Source: Rosa chinensis (Eukaryota > Streptophyta > Magnoliopsida > Rosales > Rosaceae). Taken from it: a stretch of DNA of 64,000 bases. The notes under the pieces are model-generated. The model was not told where the DNA came from. It worked only from the letters and a program-made list of their open reading frames with translations, and ran no database searches. The DNA lies in contig NC_037088.1 in the NCBI RefSeq assembly GCF_002994745.2, positions 60,220,397 to 60,284,396 of the forward strand, written 5' to 3'. The translations under genes were made by a program, and so were the position numbers. Positions 58,601 through 64,000 of this stretch are shown here, piece after piece (positions within the stretch are counted from its first letter, which is position 1; every line of letters begins with the position of its first letter).

Positions 58601-58834
58601 TATGGGAAGAGAAAAACAGAGTCCACATAATCAAGTTTTGCTGCGCATTTCTTATGAATCTTTCACTCTTTTTTCTTTTTGTAGGGTGGATTATTTTTAT
58701 TGACAGTTGGAGGGACATCATTTGAGCCCCATCTCCCTGAGACAGCATTGGGGGACGAAGGCGTTACTGTTGCAATCTTGGTCAGTATAGGGGTTCCGCT
58801 GTGCGTTGCCTCCGCTTGTTCTCTTGCTCTTTGA
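55619..58834 (+). CDS. Plant mobile domain (PMD) protein gene, antisense within the LTR element, one frame break
   Basis: Exons: 55619-57743, 57836-57865, 57996-58046, 58129-58170, 58261-58329, 58436-58510, 58685-58834. All introns are GT-AG and phase 0. Exon 1 encodes a PMD (aminotransferase-like, PF10536-type) domain: SPKFISRLLIERGEYH, WAWVEFTPSLEDVCNIMRIP, then KHGAGFESGCRVEAMFAYWL and PRVFSLAIMLAAGTCFPLAP. A basic, nuclear-localisation-like region follows (CEKGKKRKAAS, RRSSRVAN). The small exons encode acidic linkers. The reading shifts by one base at about 56200-56245: exon 1 is 2125 nt, 708 codons plus one, so a single extra base explains both the shift and the later phase. With that base the protein would stop at 56246. 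PMD proteins such as MAIN and MAIL1 act in silencing and genome stability, and related domains occur in transposons. Confidence 0.7.
57744..58684 (+). repeat. Series of short phase-0 exon-intron cassettes
   Basis: Five small exons (30, 51, 42, 69 and 75 nt) alternate with introns of about 80-175 bp. Each exon ends in Gln, Asn or Arg before GT and carries acidic residues. Introns after 58329 and 58510 share text (GTGCGTATTGCG/GTACGTAGTG; TTGACTGCAGTG/CTGACTGCGGTG), suggesting cassette duplication. Confidence 0.5.
58579..58633. repeat. Internal copy of the polypurine-tract hairpin
   Basis: TTAGCCTCCATGATTATGTG at 58579 matches TTAGCCCCCTTGATTATGTG at 53791 apart from two substitutions. A perfect 12-bp inverted repeat TGATTATGTGGA/TCCACATAATCA (58588-58599 and 58622-58633) parallels the imperfect one beside the genuine tract. 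It lies in the last intron of the PMD gene. Confidence 0.65.
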
Positions 58835-61800
58835 CACTGAAGATCGCTTGAGTATCACTATTGATGATATTGCGCGCCCATTGAGCGGTATCCGATCTTG
58901 ATTTGAGGGTAGGAAAGTTCCTTCAGTTCGTGGTTCCACTCACTAAGTTTGCTGAAAGGTATGGTGGAGGCAGCTTCTCTAGCTTGTTTTAGAAGGAAAG
59001 AGCGCCCGTCGGGAACAAAAATTGATTGAGGAGTTTGGTTATGTATTGCATAGCATGGAGATTGAGGAGCAACTCGAACAGAAGATCAGACTATGCTTTG
59101 GTGTTTTCAAATCAATCCCTTGCTTGAGATTCATGGTTCGACTAAAACTTCTGGGTAGCCTCTGTAAGTACACTTGCTTGTATCCATCAATTGCATTGAA
59201 TAATTAGGATTCTTTTTGTTAATTGCATATGGCATAACTCATGAGGTGGTCTCAATATTTCTCCATGAGCTGGTTTGTGACTAGTTGCTTGACTTCGTTC
59301 CACTCATGACTTGATTGCGAGAACCATGATATTTTGCAATAGTATGCAGTTCTAACAATGACTTGTAGACGTGAATTCTAGGATTGTATAAATGAATGTT
59401 TAGAGTATGAAAATTCCTTTTGCTTAATATTTAGCATATGAGCACAGATCCTTATTTGACTGATTTACTGCATAGACACTTGGTTCGAGGGCAGTGAGCA
59501 TGACAATATCTATAATTTGCTGGTGGTGGTAGTTGACTACAAAAAAGTGGTATAAGATGATAGTTGTGAGAAGTTATGGAAAAAGGATATGAGATAGAGT
59601 TAAAACTCTTGAATTCTAGAGTTTGGTCACGGATTTAGGAAAAGTAAAGTTTATGAACCTGGGTTCTGATGATAAATATATGTGTGTTCACCACCGCAGT
59701 AAACATAGTAAAAAGTCTTGGTTCAAAGAAAGGTTTAAATGTCAATTTTGGGTTTGAGTTGACATGGTATGCTGTTGAAAACTGCTGTGTCTAAATGATT
59801 GAATTTGTGGATCTCATATTTTGTTACTTGAAGTTGTGACTTCTCCATGGTAGAGAACACAAGTTATTGAAAATGGCATGTGCCATGCATGAAATGGATA
59901 TTGGTAAGTGTACTAGCATGACTACAAGGATAAGACTATAGTGTAATATAGAATCTGTGATTACTGCATAGGGGGTTTTGCTTGCTGCAGTAGTAAAACT
60001 TTGGATATGGTACTAATCATTTTGGTTTGACATTGGACCTGGTTTGGTATAGAGTTGAGTGTTGTGATCAATGTTGATGTTTAGGTTCTGGAGTAGAATA
60101 GTTACTGCAGTGGGAATTTTGGCTATGGCAAGAAGCTTTATATTGTGGCAATGAAAGTGTGACACATGACTGGGAGCTGCGAGGAGAAAGAACAATCTAG
60201 AACACAAATCATAGTATTAAGACTATCATTGGTTCTTTGGCTTGGAGAAAGACTTGGAATACAAATGCCATCTTGACATTTGAATCACATGGCTATGGTG
60301 GAAAATACTTGACCCTGACATGTCTATGATTATGGCTAACACAAAGGCTTGGGAGAGATATTGGCTTGTTGACATGCAAGAGAAGTGCATTATATGCTTG
60401 AATTACAATATAGGAGTGATCACATGAATGAGTTGGTGACTACAACTTCATACTTACCTTGAACAAGACCATCGTCACTCGGCCCACAAGTGTCATAGCA
60501 TATCATTTGAGATACTGGTTGCTTTCGAGAGTATGATGAATACTTCTTCTTTTTTGGCTCGGAATTGGCTTGATTGAGTATTGATTTCTTGCTGTAATTA
60601 ATGGTTTTGGCTTGGTTGAGTATTGCTTGTTGCTTGATTGAGTATTGCTTGCTGCTTAATTGAGTATTGCTTTTTGCATATCCTAATGGTTTTGGTTTAA
60701 CTGAGTATTCTTTGCATGCTTTAGTCGTTTCCTTCGAAATGTGTTTAGTATTTGAAATTAGCATGGTCGAGCCAGTGAGCTTTGGAAATAGCATGAATGG
60801 TTCAGCTGGCTCTTTATCCTTTGCATTTTTTTTCCTATTTGAGTATACTGCTGCATCAGTATGAGAACCTTTCCCTCATGAACTCCTTTCTTTTGGTTCA
60901 GATCTCAAAGAATAAAAAAGTGATGAGGGGGAGGTTCATTTTGCTTGATTATAGATACAACATAATTTAGCGTATGATTGGCTTGATTGAATCCACAATA
61001 TGCATTTGCTTGGTGCTAAAATATGAGGATAATGAAGTTCTTTTATCAGAGAGATGGTATTTTGCTACAATACTAGTAGAATGGACAATATGGTTTGAAA
61101 ATGAATTATTGTGTAGAGTGAATAATGGAAAACAAAAAAATATCTATAGCAATAGGGATTTGGTCGTAAGACAAACTTTAGACATGGAGTTCATCCTGAC
61201 ATAAGGTTATTTGACTATGGCAGGTGAGGCGTTCTAAAGCTTTTGGCTAGCAAAGAAGGAATGGAGTTTAGCTTGTTGAAATTTGGTTGGAGATTTTCTG
61301 AAGCCGAGAACATTGCTGGAGTGCTTGGGGAGTAGAAATTAAGGATCTAAATGAATAACCTGCAAAAACTTCTTATCCGGAAAATCCCTCACACTCAAAG
61401 GGATGGATAAAATCAGTGAAAATTTTGGCTTTAGCAGCAGATGCATGGGCTTGAGAAAGGCTTGTAATAAGAACTTTGGTTTGACTTCAAACATATCTCC
61501 ATTTTGTTACTGTAGTGAAAATTGTACTATGCAGGGAAAAGTTGGTTTAATAAGGGCTTGAAATAGTTGGTTTGATTTGATATCAAGCTTGTTTGATTTG
61601 ATATCAAGCTTATTTGATCTTGAATAGTTGGTTATTGCAAGTGAGGTTTTGGTTACTGCGTTGAGGGCTTTGACTCTGATGGTTGATGTTTTGGTTTGAG
61701 CTTTGACAGCAGGCTTATTTAGGTACAAAAGGAGGAGAATTTGGAAAGTGCAATAGTAGTTTTAGCTGTGACATAATCTACTTTGGTTTGAAGAGGCTTG

Positions 61801-63376
61801 TAATAAGAATTTTGCAAACTATAGCGGAGGTTGTTGCTGTGGCCTGATTTTGGCAATGGGAATGAAATATTTGACCATAGCTATGAATACTTCCTTTTGG
61901 GAATGCTAGAATCCAGTAAAGCATGAATGGATTAAGTCTTCATTTTGGCATGAATATAAGTGAATGATCCTGACCATGATTTGAACCTTCACCCTTCAGC
62001 CCCAAGTTCATTAGCATGAATACAGATGTAGTTTTAGGTATACTTAAATACAATTCAACATTGTACATCACAAGGATTGCAACCCCTAATCAAGCTTGTT
62101 TGCATGGCTTGAGTTGCTATTGTGAACTATAGTTGCAGGTGTTTTACTGCAGCAATACAAATGCTTCTCTTCTGAGAGTCATCGAGCAGAAACAATATTT
62201 GCTCGTCTGCACTGAGTATAATAGATTAACTAACAAGAAGATCTTGTTTGTTGCACATTGCTTGTGTGTTAAGCTAGTCTGTATTTTGAAATACAATCTA
62301 CTGTAGTGCAATGCTATCACATTAAAAATACAATATGCATGCTATGACAAGAGAGATTTTGTCCAGATTTTGGTGTACTGGTTTTTATTGCGGTAGGGGA
62401 TTTGGCTAAGAGGGTAAAAACGTTGGATAGGCATTGAAAGTTTTAGATCTGAGAAAAGTTTGTAACAAAGATTTTTGGTTTGAAACATTTTCGAATATGG
62501 TAATAAAATTTTTGTTATTTCTGTGAAGACTCATGCTTTGGCAGGGAAGGGCTGAATATTGCGACTGCTACAAATGAGATCTTAACTATTGCAGTGGAAA
62601 CCTTGGCTCTATAATGAATGTTTTAGTTTGTGAAACATTTGCGGTAATGATTTTGGTATTGCACAACCTTATTTGGCTAAGATGACAACCTTTTTGTCTA
62701 GAAATATACATTAGTTTAAAGAAGGCTTGGAGTAAATGGTCTTAACTGCAATGAGGTATGGTTACTGCAGTAGAAGTTTTAGCAATGCTTGCAATGGACA
62801 TTTTGTGTTAACTGCAGTAAATGGGGGCTTGAATACGAGTGTGAATTGATGGTTACTTTAGCTTTGGCTATGGTTGTGAATGCTTCTTCAAAAGAGGGCT
62901 TGAATGTGGTGACCATGAATAGAAGAAAAACTCATTCTGGCATGAACATAAATTGATGGTTGTAGTGGTCAATAATTGAACCTCTATCTAGATTCATTAA
63001 GAAAAGGCATGTATTCATAGACCACAAGTATGTTTGTTTGTCTGTATACATTGAGTATAGCAGATAAACAAGATGCCTTACAAACTGCATAGAACGTGAT
63101 GTCAAGCATGGTTGCGTCGCTCTAATTTTAGAAACGAAAGACTACTTGCTGCGGTGCTTTGCCACCGCTATAAATTCTTGTCTCCAGCTTTCATAGTTGA
63201 ATTCCCCAGTCTTCAGTTGAATATGAAATTGTATTGAGTAAACCATATTAACAGGGGAGCCTCTGCTAATTGCATCCAACAATAATTGTGAATAACACAA
63301 GCATGCTTCAATTGAAGAGTTGCAGCACAAACATATTATCTGAATCATAACCTAGTCCCCAGTGAAGTCGCCAAAA
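58835..63376. other. Interior of the Tat-like element, low-complexity, no gag-pol recognised
   Basis: It is rich in TTTGGCTT, ACTGCAGTGG and GCTTGA-type words. Short tandem duplications include GTTTGATTTGATATCAAGCT twice near 61570-61612 and a 24-bp GAGTATTGCTTG-type repeat at 60570-60680. The minus-strand open stretch just after the primer-binding region (63142-63348, FNYESWRQEFIAVAKHRSK) is where gag would start, but I cannot recognise it. No RNA genes were seen. Confidence 0.5.
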
Positions 63377-64000
63377 TGTGAGGGTTCTTTTTGAATTAAG
63401 CAAGACCAGGCCAAAATTAACTCAATAACTTGATGTTAGTGAGAGAATTTTGTGCGTGATTCAGATACCGAATGAGGCTTGACAGCATGAGGATGGTGTG
63501 GGAGCTAGAAACATACTGTGGTGAGAGAATTTGGGGATTGCATCAAATTTAGGTTTCTGGAAGATGAGTTTGGCAGGGAGGCTTGGGAGAAAAGTGCTAG
63601 GAACTGGGTTTTGTGTTTAGAGGCCTGGAAAGCTTGAAGAATTAGAGTCCTTTTGATGTTTCTAAGTTTTCTGGGTTGTTGCCTCATGCCCCTTTCAGTT
63701 TCAAATATCTCATTTTATAGGCTCAATCGGAGGGGTGTTATGGTGGCTCAAACCCTTTGGTTTTCTGGGTAAGACGTTCCTCCTTTAGCTCATGCAGGAT
63801 TTCTGCCTTAAGATTTGGGATATCAGAGCTTACTTGGGATATGGAGTCTTGGAAACAGGGGAGGATTGTTGCAGCCGTGCGCAAAAACTGTAGCAGAAAC
63901 AGCTGCGGTGACAGAAAATCTGGAACGAGGTTGAAGGGGCAGCTAGGGAGCTGTGAACTCATCGTTCAAGAGGAAAGGGGATATCTGCTTACCAGTTAGA
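63377..64000 (-). repeat. 5' LTR of the Tat-like element (cut by the window end)
   Basis: The first 624 bp of the LTR, nearly identical to 52648-53271. The far end and the right target-site duplication lie outside the window. Confidence 0.85.

Larger units (their letters stand above)
52648..64000 (-). mobile_element. Young Ty3/gypsy Tat-like element without recognisable gag-pol (runs off the window)
   Basis: On the minus strand the 5' LTR is at 63377 to beyond 64000 and the 3' LTR is at 52648-53790. LTR ends are TGTTGGTACC and CTCACA. Just after the 5' LTR comes TTTTGGCGACTTCACTGGGG, the primer-binding/leader text typical of Tat-lineage elements. A polypurine tract AAGGGGGCTAA abuts the 3' LTR. 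In the shared 624 bp I count three substitutions and one indel, so insertion is recent. The 9.6-kb interior shows no recognisable gag, protease, RT or integrase. Instead it has a multi-exon plant mobile domain gene on the opposite strand. Confidence 0.8.

Overview
The window is nuclear DNA of a flowering plant. Spliceable genes have GT-AG introns and Arabidopsis-like protein families (plant CNGC, WAK-type kinase, MRH1-type receptor kinase, PMT methyltransferase, PNGase A, MINPP). Copia, Tat-type Ty3/gypsy, LINE, SINE and hAT elements fill the space between them. The overall look suggests a eudicot, perhaps Rosaceae, but this is an impression and not a demonstrated assignment.

Layout. 1-2.7 kb: a decayed stress-response A/B-barrel gene fragment, a tandemly duplicated tRNA-like repeat and a 5'-truncated LINE. 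2.7-7.9 kb (-): a seven-exon gene whose joined exons keep one open frame of 918 codons. It fuses a plant cyclic-nucleotide-gated channel to a complete WAK-like protein kinase domain, and one intron holds a SINE and a solo LTR. 8.3-11.2 kb: three hAT-like elements, one carrying a 60-bp minisatellite and two nested in each other. 12-15.1 kb (-): an MRH1/MDIS2-like LRR receptor pseudokinase of 651 aa. 16.9-25.7 kb (-): a decayed but fully bounded Ty1/copia element with a nested 1.8-kb LTR-type insertion. 26.2-29.5 kb (-): two paralogous glutaredoxin-like/zinc-finger genes. 30.7-31.3 kb: an element with long terminal inverted repeats. 31.5-33.3 kb (+): an MSP plus ankyrin VAPYRIN-like gene, followed by tRNA-Ala(TGC) and an orphan coiled-coil ORF. 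35-36.8 kb (+): a PNGase A-like gene. 37.3-40.2 kb (-): a PMT23-like methyltransferase. 41.2-43.8 kb (-): eIF2 alpha, followed by tRNA-Ser(CGA). 45.1-48.8 kb (-): a MINPP-type histidine phosphatase. 49.6-52.1 kb (+): a LINE interrupted by a second LINE. 52.6 kb to the window end: a young Ty3/gypsy Tat-like element read on the minus strand. It carries no recognisable gag-pol but has an intron-containing plant mobile domain (PMD) gene on the opposite strand.

The housekeeping genes (PNGase A, PMT23, MINPP in the secretory pathway; eIF2 alpha and two tRNAs in translation) lie together at 31-49 kb with few insertions. The flanks at 1-31 kb and 49-64 kb are repeat-rich. The two strongest leads are the channel-kinase fusion and the antisense, multi-exon PMD gene inside a young LTR element. 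Splice junctions were chosen by hand from GT/AG sites, reading phase and family similarity recalled from general knowledge. No database or expression data were consulted.
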